In this document: positions 45,707-57,800 of the stretch, piece by piece
Position numbering within the stretch: position 1 is the first letter of the stretch
Layout of the letters: each line of letters begins with the position of its first letter
From: Fistulifera solaris
Taxonomy: Eukaryota; Bacillariophyta; Bacillariophyceae; Naviculales; Stauroneidaceae
Assembly (NCBI GenBank): GCA_030295235.1
Contig: AP026147.1
Coordinates: forward strand, 727,903-791,902
DNA length: 64,000 bases
Direction of reading: 5' to 3'
Notes under the pieces: generated by a model
Told to the model about the DNA's origin: nothing
Seen by the model: only the letters and a program-made list of their open reading frames with translations
Database searches by the model: none
Translations under genes and position numbers: made by a program

Positions 45707-46158
45707 CGGAAGGTGTGTGATTGTTTTTTATATTTTTTACGGAGTACGGGATATCTTTTTATGATAAAGATATTTGGAGGATGTCAAAACAGACGACAAC
45801 AATGACGAAAGGACGAAAGCTGATGAATAGACCCTAGAAGTGTTCAACTAGAGTAATAATCGTCATTGATTGCCTCGTGGCGGGTTACCAACAATTAATA
45901 ATTCCTTTTTAAAAAAATTGAAAGGTCGCATTCTTCCCATTATTGGATCCAGTTATCGAACAATTACTCACTCGAAAAACTTTGTGCCTAGAAAATCTTG
46001 GCTCGTGATTTCTACAAGGGAAGTTTGCGCATGTGCTGGCTTCATGAGCCCAAAATCTGGGGTGTCGGAAATCCAGGTACCGGTACACAGAAAATCTTTG
46101 TGAAAGGTATTCCTTTTGAACCAAAAAAAATCAAATCAACTCTGTAAACTTTCACGTC

Positions 46159-46270
46159 CCCAGAAAATCTGGAAGCAAGTGTTACATTCAGTCAGAAAAT
46201 CTGGTTGATTTGTGATTACGTCCCAGAAAATCTGGAGACGTGGGTAACTTCTCTTTTCCAGAAAATCAGT
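46159..46270. promoter_or_regulatory. Cluster of CCAGAAAATCTGG motifs
   Basis: Copies at 46159-46172, 46192-46204 and 46222-46235 plus a truncated one at 46258-46267; weaker relatives at about 45989, 46043 and 46083. The spacing of about 30 bp and position 160-270 bp upstream of the next start codon suggest binding sites, but this is inference only. Confidence 0.5.
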
Positions 46271-46430
46271 TTAGGTTGGTTATTTCTTTATTTCTGTTAT
46301 TGCTCCTTATAAAAATGTCCCTCTTGTGTTGTCTTTTGCGTATGCGCCCTTGATAGTCCCTATCTGCAGAATATATCTGCCACACAATTCTGATTTGAGT
46401 AAGATATGATACGGTAAAGTGCTAGAAGAA

Positions 46431-47261
46431 ATGGAAGCAACACCACGTGGAAAACGAAAGCGAAATGCACACGCAAACACACAAGTGCTGAACTTCATCG
46501 TCGCCGTTGTATCCTTTCTTCTGATTCTAGCGCTTGTTAACGTAATCTTCTTGCACAGTCACATGCATCGCTATACGAATCAGTCTGATCTCGTTTCACA
46601 AAGTGTTTCCCGATCCGTAACCAAGAATAGCGACATTTCGTTGCCATCACTTTTCAAAACACATAATGCGACGCGTTTCCTTCTAGGCGATGTTGCAACA
46701 TGCCCTGGACTACCACGAACAGCCTGTTTGGAATCATCATACACTATAATAGCTCTCTGCTCGGAAATTCAGCTTCCTTTTGTTGTCCATAAAGTTTTAC
46801 AATGGATGCACGATCCATTTGTTCATCAGATCTTCCTCCTATTTCCTTCTTCTTTCCGAACGATTCTGCTGCAAGATACTTATTACGGATCCAGATTATT
46901 ACATTGGGAGCAGCAGCACTCCATACAGCTTTTATTTGCAGATTGTGTTCCAAAGGCTTTGCAAAACGTCCATGTATCCACCGGTGCAGTCGTTTGGGTT
47001 CCCGAGCCTAATGTGCTAGTGTCGACGAAGCAGATACGAGAGACCTTCGATCATTGGAAAATTGAAGCATCCCGCCCAATCTCTATCACCAGCACAAAAG
47101 GGATCGGAAAGCAGTGGTTTCTTTTACACCGTAACTGGCTGTGCGCTTTACAATCCATCACAAACTCAACAACAAGTGAGTGGGACGTCACATCATCGCA
47201 TCATTTGCTTTCCCTTATGGCTCCCGTCTACCCTGCTGAATTCATTCAGAACATTTGTTGA
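46431..47261 (+). CDS. Type II membrane protein, possible glycosyltransferase
   Basis: 276 aa from ATG 46431 (an in-frame GTG lies 12 bp upstream). A basic N terminus (RGKRKRN) and transmembrane segment at about 18-42 predict type II topology. The lumenal part includes SYTIIALCSEIQLPFVVHKVLQWM, HQIFLLFPSSF and a following GAVVWVPEPNVLV, which loosely resembles the start of the exostosin C-terminal (GT64) fold, where a TVV-strand is followed by helices and a VVVVW-strand. The domain looks incomplete at its C terminus, so the gene may be truncated or frame-broken near 47250. Assignment is weak. Confidence 0.5.
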   Translation: MEATPRGKRKRNAHANTQVLNFIVAVVSFLLILALVNVIFLHSHMHRYTNQSDLVSQSVSRSVTKNSDISLPSLFKTHNATRFLLGDVATCPGLPRTACLESSYTIIALCSEIQLPFVVHKVLQWMHDPFVHQIFLLFPSSFRTILLQDTYYGSRLLHWEQQHSIQLLFADCVPKALQNVHVSTGAVVWVPEPNVLVSTKQIRETFDHWKIEASRPISITSTKGIGKQWFLLHRNWLCALQSITNSTTSEWDVTSSHHLLSLMAPVYPAEFIQNIC

Positions 47262-47917
47262 TAGTAGCTCGATTTGGAATGTGCAAGACTAAGAAGTCAA
47301 GTCATTCAGGTTGCGGATTCGATTTGGTTGAAATACTATTTCCCTGCATACTGTCACATAAGCTTATTCCGAATGACACAGCTTTGAGTGAAGTCGTTGA
47401 GCTCACGTTTTGAGAAGATCGAAGAGAAGAAAATGTTGTTTAAAAGGGAAACTCGTTGCCATGTCCCGTGTCGAGTGCAATTTCTCAACGTGCTTTCAAA
47501 GATCTTGCGGAGCAAAATAACAGATAAATCACCCAGTGTTGCAGGTAGACCTTTACTGCTCTAATATATTAGTATGACATCTTTTAGCATCGCGTATAGT
47601 TGGTTGTCCGTTCTTTATGCAATCTAGCTCGTGAATGAATCCATTTGATTCACGCTTGAATCGCGGACCATTCAACCAAAATCGGGAGACGGACAGACTA
47701 CCATATCTCAAAAGGCGCGATAAAAGAGAAAAAAGACGAACGATGATGATGATGATGCGATGATCCGCCTTCCTGTTTACATGCATTACAAACGACCATT
47801 CGTTTACCTGCAGCTTTGTGAATATCTCATTTACTGTCTGACAGTTTGATAGATTGAAATCTCCGAGTAAAAGCTTGTTCGACAACAGGAAAGCAGAAAT
47901 AATAATATTCAACAATA
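47262..47917. other. Intergenic
   Basis: Promoter region of the TIM17 gene. A short ATGATGATG-type simple repeat lies near 47742-47760. No gene seen. Confidence 0.5.
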
Positions 47918-48589
47918 ATGGGACGGAGCGGAATAGCTGATCGAGAACCTTGTCCGTATCGCATTATCGACGATATTGGCGGTGCGTTTTGTATGGGATG
48001 CATCGGCGGAGGAATATGGCATAGCGTTAAAGGTGCTCGACTAGCACCAGCAGGAGCACGAATGGCGGGTAGTATGTCAGCTGTTATCGCTCGTTCTCCT
48101 GTATTAGGAGGGCAATTTGCTGTATGGGGAGGTCTCTTTGCTTGCTGCGACTGCACTCTCACCGCAGTTCGTCAGAAAGAAGATCCCTGGAATTCTATCA
48201 TCAGTGGTGCCGCGACGGGAGGTATCCTCGCGGCACGTGCAGGTCCCCGAGCGGCGGCTTCGGCAGCAGCTGTGGGAGGAGTTTTGCTCGCTCTCATTGA
48301 AGGTATGGGAATTATGATCTCTCGCGCTTTAGCTCCGGCGCCTCCGACGGCGGAAGACTACGAACGAGCCATGCAGCAAGATGTCACGGCTCCTCCGACG
48401 ATGGGAGGTTTAATGCCGCGGAACCCTTTCATGTCGAGTGCGTCTGACGCATCCCAACCACCATCCCCACCCGCAACTGCGCCATCGCAGCCTTACATGG
48501 AAACCGATGGTAGCACGACCTTTTCGAAGGAACCGACTGCGTCTTCGAATGAGTCGTCGGGATCAAACTGGTGGCCTTTTGGCAAATAG
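47918..48589 (+). CDS. TIM17: TIM17, mitochondrial import translocase subunit
   Basis: Core channel subunit of the TIM23 presequence translocase in the mitochondrial inner membrane. 223 aa, intact, intronless. The N terminus [24 protein letters not shown] is the family signature (quoted here as [16 protein letters not shown] then CMGCIGGG), followed by four Gly/Ala-rich transmembrane segments with [14 protein letters not shown] and [13 protein letters not shown]. The Pro/Ser-rich C-terminal extension of about 80 residues, ending GSNWWPFGK, is longer than in yeast or animals. Convergent with the NRAP gene; 64 bp separate the two. Confidence 0.95.
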   Translation: MGRSGIADREPCPYRIIDDIGGAFCMGCIGGGIWHSVKGARLAPAGARMAGSMSAVIARSPVLGGQFAVWGGLFACCDCTLTAVRQKEDPWNSIISGAATGGILAARAGPRAAASAAAVGGVLLALIEGMGIMISRALAPAPPTAEDYERAMQQDVTAPPTMGGLMPRNPFMSSASDASQPPSPPATAPSQPYMETDGSTTFSKEPTASSNESSGSNWWPFGK

Positions 48590-48653
48590 ACACGCACTCA
48601 TGGAAAGTATCATATAAACGTTGCCATTTTATACTCCGGTATTACTTAAATAT

Positions 48654-51600
48654 TCATTTGATATCACTATCGCTGTCTTCGCTGCCGCTGCTACTATTAT
48701 GAAGCTCCCGTGCTTTGCGCTTACTGGACTTTCCATCCACCAGTTCGTCTTCAATCTGTCCCCAGCTGTCAAATACTTTTATATCGATCAACATACCCCC
48801 GCTGTAACCACGCAATTGTCGAACGATGTCATGAATATTGTGAATCATCAACGTATCATTCTTCCAGCCATCGTTTAAGGCAGGTCTAGCGAACTGAGAA
48901 TGTCGAGCCGAGAATGAACGAGGTTCTTGAGGTCGCCACAAAACAGCAATGACGTCGGGACAATATTGATTGTAGAAAAACAAAGCCAGGTCGCCCATCT
49001 GATCACGCAAGCGCTGTACAAGTTCTGTTACCGGCTTCCATTCTAGCAATACGCGCTGATCTGGGAGTAGGTTGCGATATAACTTGATCCGCAGATCCTT
49101 CGGTCCTTGTCGAAGTAGCTGCATACTTCGTGTGTATGAGCTTACACCATCTCTTACCGATAAATCGGCTCCTGTGCTAGTGGACTCGTTGTCGACGAGC
49201 AAATCTGGGTCGATTCGTAACAAGGAACTATAAGAACGGAAAGAAGACGCAGTCTCTTGGAAGGCGGCTTGCCAATTATCTTCTTCTTGAGAATGTTTCT
49301 GGAGAAAATCACGGGTTCGGGCTGCCAGAGCTTGGGCTCGTTTTAGCACAACGATTTCGGGAAACATTCGAGAATAATAATTGCAAGCGTAAGACAGTTT
49401 TGAGCTTTGAGAATAATCATTCGGGGTCACAATATACATGGCAGGACCCTGAGCGAACTCAGATCCACGAACGCGTTCAAAAGTCTCGTTGATTCGGTGC
49501 CGCCCGTCCAGCGATATTTGATGCTGCGGGTCTACAATCAATGGCTCTCTGGCCCAATCGTGGTCCGCCAAAACACCTAGTACTCCAAGAAAGCCAGATA
49601 TGAAAGAAGCTGGACAGCCGAGCGGTGATTCCGTATATACGTGGCAGACCAATAGCTCGATTGTTTCGAAAGAAATCTGTCCTGACAAAAGATGGCTGGA
49701 CAGCCATTTTTGCGTGAGACGAACAACGGTACTACTCGACGCGTGTTTGGTATAAACCGAGTGCACAAATGAGTGATGCGTCGATGCGACCAGGCAGCGT
49801 TTGAGTACAGCAGCATCATTCACGGAAGCAGTGTCGAGCAATTTTACTTCATGATCAGCTCGAAGAAACAATCGAAACACGTAGCCTTGGAAGGCAATGT
49901 CAGCGTACTCATTTGTCACGACAGTACTACGCGGCGCAGAAAAGCTGGAGTATGTCATCGCTTCGATCGCGTCAGTGAGCTGAATTAACATCGCAGTTTT
50001 GGCCGCCGCTATAGCGGCAATGTCGTTTGGCCACTTTGATGATGCACCAAGTCGCAAAAGAATTTCTATGGGCTCACTCTGAATTGCACCAGTAGCCACT
50101 TGGTCTTTAGTTGTTGGCCCTCCAAGTAGGGAATGTGGAATGGGAGGATAGAGGGAGACGTAACGAAGTGCAGGTGATAGTGGCTCCACAGCATCAATCG
50201 TCAGTGGCAGACCCAACTTCGATATCTTCTCCGTCAAAGACCCTGCCACTGGTTCTGTGGCGATACTGTTCTTCCGAAGAAAGTCGGAAAAAGCTTCGAA
50301 CGATTTCATCGCACCTCGATGCGCCGCGGCAGGATTGCCGGCGTCCCAGGCTTCTTGCTGTGACGCTGCACTCACAACATCCACTATGGATGCAATATTC
50401 CGTAGATGGAACCGCAAGGATGAATTCTTTTCTTTCAAGAAGTGTGTTTCGAGAATATGACGTATTATGCGCTCCACTATTCCTCCTTGGTTTGTATCAT
50501 CATTTTGAAAAGAAAGAACTGAATCAGTATCGTCCCAGACGGCAGAATATATAATCGCCCCATCATTGAAGCGACGAAGTTCAGCCTTGGTACCCCACAG
50601 GCTGGTAAACTCCTTGGATGCAACAGTATCGTCGGCTGGAGGACCTCGATCCACAAGTCGCCAACAGGTATCTGGGTCCAAGGAAATCCCAATTACAAGA
50701 TTGTCGGATCCCGTCGCACTCTTAATTAAGTTCGCGATCGCGTTTTCTATAGGCTGGCGCGGTATTTCGTCAGAATCCCTGATGGCATCGAATACAGTAC
50801 CGGACGTGTTTCCATTTCCTGTCGTCAAAATTCTAACATCGCGCACGCGATCACCCAAAAGCCCGATGAAGCATTAAGACGATGGACCTAATTACCGCTT
50901 CGTATTCCCCCAACTCCGACACCCGCTTCCACACACCCGACTGTCTATTTTTCAATGAGGACAAGGGTACCGTCATGTAAGCGTCATACCGTTCATAAAA
51001 CCGACGCGATGATTTCGGAAAAAGGAATTCGAAAGTATTGAACGAATGCAAAGCATCCAAACTCCTCTGCGATTCAATTTGCAGCGTGCGCATGAAGGAA
51101 GGCGAAGTGCTTCCCAAGTAGTTATAAGTCATGGATTCATCGAGGAGCACAGGACCGAGCGTGTAATGTTGTTGATAGTATTCGAGAAGTGTCGACGGTT
51201 CTCCTTCTTCTGCCTGGTAACAAACTGCCATCGACAACATTGGTGGCGACGAGCCGTGCTCACTGCCGTCACCTGACGGCATCACCAAAACTTGACGCTT
51301 CGTAGTATCCTCGCCTAGCCAGTTCGTTTGTGCACAACACTTGAAAAAGGCGGCAAGGATCTGCGACGGGGCCATTCGACTGTTTATTTGCTTAGTGCGG
51401 ACAAGATATTCCAGAAGGACCTGCCAATCGTCAAATCCATCATGACTACGATACAGACCTCTCTTGAGGCACCAAATTTGAATCAAAATGACGGTTTCTG
51501 TAACGTTTTGACACTCGGTCGGTGGCGATGTCTGGAAGAGACGTTTTACGTGGTCCGTCAACATATGATTGTAGAACGGGGTTGTTTTTGCCTTCGTGCA

Positions 51601-52374
51601 CCAAGGTTTCTTATTGCTATTGTGATGCATCAGATTGCAGCGATTGGGTAGTAGTCGTAACTTAGACGCCATCCAGTCCAAAGACTCCATTTCAAATGAT
51701 ATTTGAACACGAAATCTCAACTTCTTCATAGTGCTGTTTTCACCCTTTTTCCTTTTCTTGTCGTGCTTCTTGACCTCCACTTGTGGAACCACCATCAGAA
51801 GAGGCCTTCTCTTATCTGCATGGTTAAACTCCCAGTACACTGACGAGATGAAACTCTTGTAGCGCAAACTTGCTAGCTCGGAAGCAACAACCGACGCAAG
51901 AATATTCCGTTTGTCCAAATATCTATTTCGCAAGTAATCTTTAGAGTCGAATAACGAGTTCGGTATGACAACAGCCAATTTGAACGTCGGCAATACATTT
52001 CCATTTCCACGATATTTTGTCATGTATTGATGAGATTGCAAATGGCAATCGAGTGATTCTGTCCAAGGAAGTTCCATGGACTCAGCTGCTCGGTCAGAAA
52101 TAAGCTTTGTCGGCAGTTGTGCAATGTACGAGTCGTAGTCGCTGTTTGTTAGAATCTTCGGTTTAATTTGCTTGATGGCAGTTTGAAGCTTTTCTAGATA
52201 GTCTCGAGCCGCTGGAGCCCAACAGACATATCCATCTTCATGCTCATCCAGTGACAAACGGCATTCCTTTACGAGCAATTCGAGCTGCAACCGCAACAAG
52301 TTCGACTTGTGTAAATCGTGCACTGCGTCGGCCAGAAATTCGGCGTCTTTCTGCACGTCATCGACGTACTTCAT
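48654..52374 (-). CDS. NRAP/NOL6/Utp22 ribosome-biogenesis protein
   Basis: Nucleolar protein of the small-subunit processome (UtpC). About 1,240 codons, single exon. Recognised by the order of NRAP-domain blocks: LPTFKLAVVIPNSLFDSKDYL, TETVILIQIWCLKRGL, FNTFEFLFP followed by FYERYDAYMTVPL, GDRVRDVRIL, ISLDPDTCWRLVDRGP, AELRRFNDGAIIYSAVW, RLFLRADHE, HHSFVHSVYTKH. The C-terminal tail is Ser/Asp-rich (SSSGSEDSDSD), a likely CK2 target region. The reading frame breaks at 50857-50864 (AAAA-G-CCC on the plus strand): removing one T or one G of the coding strand joins VLMLHRA to LGDRVRDV, where the family reads GLGDRV. The first ORF accounts for residues 1-500. Confidence 0.92.
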
Positions 52375-52570
52375 CTTACAAGAAAGAAGGATGAAGACGT
52401 GAACAGAGTGATGACAGGGGCAAAACGATTAGACAAGAGAAAGGGGTATCTTTTGCAACAAAATCGAGATGTGCATCAACTAAAAATTCTTCTTCATTTT
52501 CCTTGGCTGTTTCGTCGCGCCGATGGAAAAGGTTATGAGTTTCATGAAAGAGTCGTCATCCGTATTTCGC

Positions 52571-52591
52571 CACGACTGCATTTCAGTCATG
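52571..52591 (+). repeat. GACTG-CAGTC intergenic hairpin, copy 4
   Basis: Identical over 21 nt to the copy at 32428-32448 (CACGACTGCATTTCAGTCATG), then a T8 run (ATTTTTTTT), which gives it a terminator-like look. Confidence 0.65.
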
Positions 52592-52774
52592 ATTTTTTTT
52601 GATCTTCGAGGAGGTCGTCGGAGACTGCAGCAAGTTTAGTTTTTGGCAAACCTGCTAAGCTACAAATAGCTTCTATTAACATAAAGCTGTTTTGAGTGAC
52701 ATTTACATCGAAAACGGCTTGCGCTTTGCTGTATTCCTTATTTATCATGCGCTCAATGCGCTATCCGATTTTCG

Positions 52775-52800
52775 TCGCGACTGCATTATTTCAGTCATGA
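52775..52800 (+). repeat. GACTG-CAGTC intergenic hairpin, copy 5
   Basis: CGCGACTGCATTATTTCAGTCATGA: same arms with a 3-nt longer loop (ATT duplicated). Lies 100 bp beyond the stop codon of the DNAJC3-like gene. Confidence 0.6.
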
Positions 52801-52899
52801 GCCTGTTTTATTCTACGCGCAGACACAGGGCAAGTGAACAAGTAATGCCAGTTTAACTGTTTATTCTTTCCCTTGCCTTTAACTGTCTGTGTTTTCTTG

Positions 52900-54375
52900 C
52901 TAAAAGTTGAAATGGAAACGGGCGTTTCCACCATTGAAACCTCTATGATGTTGTGACCCAGTATGAAAGTTTTGACGGAAGAATTCGTGTGCAGAACGGG
53001 CTCCGTGTCCACCTTGATTGTCGAATACATTCTCCCCGCGGTCGTATTTGGCCCGATTTTCTTCATCACTCAGTACTTCATAAGCTTCAGAAATATCTTG
53101 GAATTTCTTCTCCGCCAGTTCTTTGTCCTCGTTCTTATCAGGATGCCATTGAAGAGCGAGCTCGCGGTAGGCCTTCTTAATCTCTTTCTTACTCGCGTTT
53201 CGAGACACACCAAGTATTTTGTAATAGTTCTTCTCCTTTGATTGTTTCAGTGCAATCTGAGCGTCCCTTAGTTTTTGCTTTGCTGTTTGTTGTTCTTGGA
53301 CCCGATCTTCCGTTACTTCTACGGCACGCTGGAATGTTCGAACCGCTTCTTCGTATTTTTCTGCATTCTGCTGAATCTCACCCAAAGCCCAAAGAGATTC
53401 AGTCGTTTCACCCGAGTCCTCCACATGAGCTTGCGCCACTTTGAGTGCACGTGCATGATCACCGGCTTTTGAGTACGCACGAGCAAGTGGAATTTGAAGA
53501 GACCTTGCAAACGCCGTGTGTGTCTCATCGACCGCAATGGCTTGCAACCAGAACTCAACAGCTTCCTTGTATTTTCCGTCATTGAAGGCGTCGTCTCCCT
53601 TCTTCTTCTTCTTTTCAGTAGTCTTCAATGCCTTGTGCCCCTTTTTACATTCCTTGTGCTCTGGATCCAGTTTAAGGCCTTCTCGATAATGCAAAATCGC
53701 TTGTTCGTGTTCTCCTAATCTATGATAAGCTTGTCCTCGCAAGTGATATGCCTCCAGGTGCTGTGCATTCTGTTTGAGTAGTTTGCCGGTGTCGCTAATC
53801 GTACCATAATAGTCTCCCAAATGAAAAAGGCTTTGCGCTTTCGGCCAGCGCAAATCGTCGCCTACCTCTACCATTCCTAGTGCTTGTTCATAAAAGAAAA
53901 CAGCAGATTTGTAGTCACCCTGAACAAAGGCAGCGTTGGCTTCCTCCATAGCTGCCTGACAGTCTGTCGCCGTTTTCATTTCCTTATAGAAATCTGCAGA
54001 TACCTCGCCGCTGTGCTCGCTCAAGTATTTCTGATACTCCCCTACGGCTTGCACGCATTGACCCAGTTGCACTAACAATCTCGCTTTCATCGGCAAATAT
54101 GTCTTGTCAAGTTCCGCCGCATTGCGAATGTCGTTTAAGGCAGTGTCGTACTGACGCTGTCTGCTACGCACTTTGTACAGCTGATAATGATTAATTGCTT
54201 CATGCGGCTCTTGAGATACAGCTTGCAAGAGATATTTAATGGCTTGAGGGTAATCTCTCGACTGTGCGACGGCTTCTTCTGCTGCGCGTCGTAATTTACC
54301 CGCGCTCCATTCCTCCGTTACTTGTGCGCTACTCACAGCGATTAACAATAGTTGTACAAGGAGACGAGAGATCAT
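52900..54375 (-). CDS. DNAJC3/p58IPK-like ER co-chaperone (TPR + J domain)
   Basis: 491 aa, intact. N-terminal signal peptide ([14 protein letters not shown]), then a series of TPR motifs from about 25 to 375 (for example [20 protein letters not shown] and [19 protein letters not shown]), and a J domain at about 383-447 with the HPD triad at 411-413 ([16 protein letters not shown]). A Gly/His/Phe-rich tail follows. This architecture is that of DNAJC3 (P58IPK), which delivers unfolded clients to BiP in the ER lumen. No KDEL-type ending is present; the protein ends ARFHFNF. ATG 54375 directly precedes the signal peptide. Confidence 0.95.
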   Translation of the reverse strand: MISRLLVQLLLIAVSSAQVTEEWSAGKLRRAAEEAVAQSRDYPQAIKYLLQAVSQEPHEAINHYQLYKVRSRQRQYDTALNDIRNAAELDKTYLPMKARLLVQLGQCVQAVGEYQKYLSEHSGEVSADFYKEMKTATDCQAAMEEANAAFVQGDYKSAVFFYEQALGMVEVGDDLRWPKAQSLFHLGDYYGTISDTGKLLKQNAQHLEAYHLRGQAYHRLGEHEQAILHYREGLKLDPEHKECKKGHKALKTTEKKKKKGDDAFNDGKYKEAVEFWLQAIAVDETHTAFARSLQIPLARAYSKAGDHARALKVAQAHVEDSGETTESLWALGEIQQNAEKYEEAVRTFQRAVEVTEDRVQEQQTAKQKLRDAQIALKQSKEKNYYKILGVSRNASKKEIKKAYRELALQWHPDKNEDKELAEKKFQDISEAYEVLSDEENRAKYDRGENVFDNQGGHGARSAHEFFRQNFHTGSQHHRGFNGGNARFHFNF

Positions 54376-54833
54376 GATGTTTTTATGGGAGGTGTTAATT
54401 AATGTAATGTAACAGGGCTTGCTTTTTCCTTGTTGTTGTCCTCTTCTTGTCGGTCTTCGCGGTCAGCGGTCACAAACCAAAACCGAAACAATAACGCAAT
54501 GAAAATAACAGCGACTGATTGATTATGAATCCGGTACTGCATCTACACTTTGATGAATACAGTAAATATCCGTTGGTAGAAATACGTATAAATGTGAGTC
54601 GTGGAGAGATAACAAGCGTGACGCGTGGAGACGCTCTGCTCTGACGTCAACGTCAAAAGTAGTTCAGACTTTCTTGCTAAGGCGCTCCTATCGAAAGGTA
54701 ATATAAAACACCCGAGACAGCTTTTAACCGAAAAAGATTTTTTCTTATTGCGTAATTATGTAAATTTAAACCATATTTATCAGAGGTCGGCACCGGCTAG
54801 TTTCAATTAAATTGGTTTGCCATCAAAGAGTCG
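54376..54833. other. Intergenic
   Basis: Promoter region of the DNAJC3-like gene and 3' flank of the first long coiled-coil gene. The short plus-strand frame at 54625-54810 has no features. Confidence 0.5.
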
Positions 54834-57800
54834 CTAAGCAAGTCTGTTACCGCACGATGGATCTGACCAACATGCTTGGCTTACTTTTTCGACCGAATTG
54901 ACAGGTGCACTCGACCAAAATGAAGACGTGGGGGCCGATTCTTTAGTCGGAAGGTCGTCTTTCACCACCACTGGCTCTTTTACCGCGACGGTGCGAAAGA
55001 ATGTTGACACAGTTTCCAAGCAATCAGAAGAAGAAGATAAAGTGACTCCAATGGTCGGTGTTTTGTTCTGCCATGCATTCGATTCTGGATTCACCGTAAA
55101 GCTCTTGAATGGAGCTTTTTTGGCCGGAATATTAGGAGCGACACTTGACGGAACAGGAGGTCGCATACAAGGCAAAGACACTCCCGCCCAGACGGCAAGA
55201 ATGGCCAAGGGAATCACACCAGCCAAGAAAACTTCCTGATGTTTCTGTTTCGGAGGATCGGATATGGGAGTAACGATGTCCATTGTAGGCAAAATCTTTA
55301 TATCAGCCTGACCGTGGGATGCCAAGAATCTCTGCACACTACGCTCAACGCTCATGACTAGATCCTTCGCCTTGGAGTCCGACAATCGCTTTTCTTCTTC
55401 GGCACGAAGAACGGCTATCTCGGACTTGCGCTTGGTTTCAGCAATAGCTATCTCAAGTTGCCCGATCTTCTTTTGCCATTTTGATTCGTTGAGGCGATTC
55501 TCTTCGTCGGCTTTGCTCAGGCACGACTGCAAAAACTCGGCTACTTGATTTGACACCTGTAATCGACCTTCGACTTCAGCTAGCTGTCGCATCAAATCGT
55601 CAACTTTCATAACATGATCACGATTGTTTCGATCCTTGGCTTCGATTTCCTCTTCTTTCAAGCGTAGCAGCATCGTCAAGTTGTTCAGCTTGGCTTCGAG
55701 GTCCTTTCTCTTCTCCTTCAGTTCACGTTTCTCCTCTTCGACGGAAGACAGGGTTGTTTGTAGTGTCTCTACCTGGCGAACGCTTTCTGTCAATTGAGTT
55801 TCCATTTCGACTATTTTCTTTTGAGAACGTGCTTCGCTTATCCGCTTCTCCTCCTCAAGTCTGCTAGAGCAGGTTCGACTAAATTTAGTAATCTTGTCGG
55901 ACTCCGCAAGCTGACCCTCAACCTCAGCAATATGAGCAATAAGCTCTTCCATTTTGGCCGCTTGCTCGCTAAGGCTCTTGTCTTTGGCAGCAATTACTTG
56001 GTCCTTTTCAAGCAACTGGCTATGAAACAGTTCGAGTTGAGCTGTGAGCTCTTCGAGGCGGGAGGCGTGTGTTGAGCGTAACTCCAGGGATTGGTTGAGA
56101 TTCACACGTAGTAGCTGAACCTCTTTAGTCGAGTCTAACAACCGCGAATCGAGGTCATGAATTTGCTTTTTAAGATCAGCCTCCAACTTTTGCTTCTCTT
56201 CTTCTATAGCGTTGATTTTGTGCTGAGGAGACGAGGAATCATTCTTAATCTCAGCCAGGGCCGTTTCCAGTGTCGTCACTCGCTGCTGAAAAGTTTTTAA
56301 CTCTGCTTCCAACTTCACACATTGTTCACCACGCGCTCTGTAAAGCTCGGCCTCTTCCGCGTGCTCGGCAATGAACTTTGCAAGCTCCGCCATAGATGCT
56401 TCAAGTTTATCAGCAAGGGACTGCTCCGTCTGCTGGGCTTGCTCTAGACGGCTTTGCAATGTGGCGTATTCCGTCTGAGAAGAAGCTAAGTCCGCCTCCA
56501 TACCGGCCATCAGATTCGTCAGCTCAATAATCTTAGCCTCTAGCGCACAACTGACGTCGTCCGAGACATCTGGCTGCGATTCGAAGTCGTCTAATTCCTT
56601 TTGAAGGCAAGCCATCTGATTCTCAAAGACCTTTACAGTTCGATCATGCGATTCGCTGTCCTCCACTGCTTTCTTCAAAGCTTCTTCCTGAAAAAGGCAC
56701 TTTTCTTCGGCTGATTGTAGAGACACCTTGAGTTCTGCAACCTCATTCTCGAGAACGTCAACTCGTGCTTGAAGCGAAGGTGCATCGTTTTCTAGTTCAG
56801 CCTGTCGAAACATCTCGTTTAACTGCGAGAGTTGTTGCTCTAGTTCAATTGACTTTTGTTCCGCAGACTCGAGTGCTTGTTGCATTTGGTGGACATTTTC
56901 TTTCGACAAAATCGCTTCTTCTTGCGACGCTTCAAGCCTTGATTGCAGGTCTTGGATAATCGTCGAATTTTTTTCACCTGACGATTGGAATGCTTCCACA
57001 AGTTGCTTTTGCAAATCGTCGATTTTTGCATCCGAAGCTTCCTTGTCGTCAAGAGCTTTTTCAAGCGCCACTTTTGCCAAGCCAGCAACCTGGTCTATTT
57101 CCGCTAGTCTTGATTCCAGGTCTGCGATTTGATTCACCATTGTAAGTCTAACAGCTTCTGCTTCACGATATGCTTCCTCTAATCGTCCCTTCATTTCTTC
57201 GAGTTGCGCTTTATGATTAGATAGCTCTTTTTCCGTGTCTTCTTTTATCTCCAATGTCTCTTCTTGTTGCGCGCGAAGTTCGTTGAGGGCGTTTTCCGAA
57301 GCTTGAAGTTCGACTCCTTTCTCTGACAGTTGCTCAATTAAATCTTGAATTTGGGCTTTCAGCTGTTCTCGCTCTTCTTCTCGTTGACTTTGAGCTCTCT
57401 CAAGACTGGCACACGAGTCCACAAGCTGTGCTTTGAGATCGTCAATCGTTTTCTCTAGCAGAAGTAGATTTTCCTCTGCGACTTGCTTGGCCGACCTGAC
57501 TTCGTCCAAAACATCTGCCGAATCTTGTGCTTGTTTTGATACAGAAGCAACTTTCTCTTCCATTTGCTGAATGTGAATGTTACGTTGCTCCAGAGTCCGA
57601 GTAAGAGAGTTGGCATGCTCTACGGATGCTCTCAACTCTGATTCTTTTGCTCGACTTGTTCCTCCAAAGCGTGCAGGTCGGACTCCAAGTTTGCAAGCGC
57701 CGTCTGCTTTCTCGCTAATTCTTCTTGCGCGAACGCGTACGCCGAGCTTGTCTCTGTCAACTTGTCTTCCGTAGATTTCAAATGAGACTGTAGGCTGGTG

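Larger units (their letters stand above)
44762..46430. other. Intergenic ~1.7 kb rich in palindromic repeats
   Basis: No gene supported. Holds two TACCGGTA-rich blocks (45206-45284, 45382-45460), a 22-bp perfect palindrome (45685-45706), a reversed TACTCCGT octamer (45740-45747) and a cluster of CCAGAAAATCTGG words just before the next gene. Confidence 0.6.
52375..52899. other. Intergenic with two hairpin copies
   Basis: Between the start of the NRAP gene and the 3' end of the DNAJC3-like gene. Contains the hairpins at 52571-52591 and 52775-52800, the only place with two copies close together. No gene seen. Confidence 0.55.
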
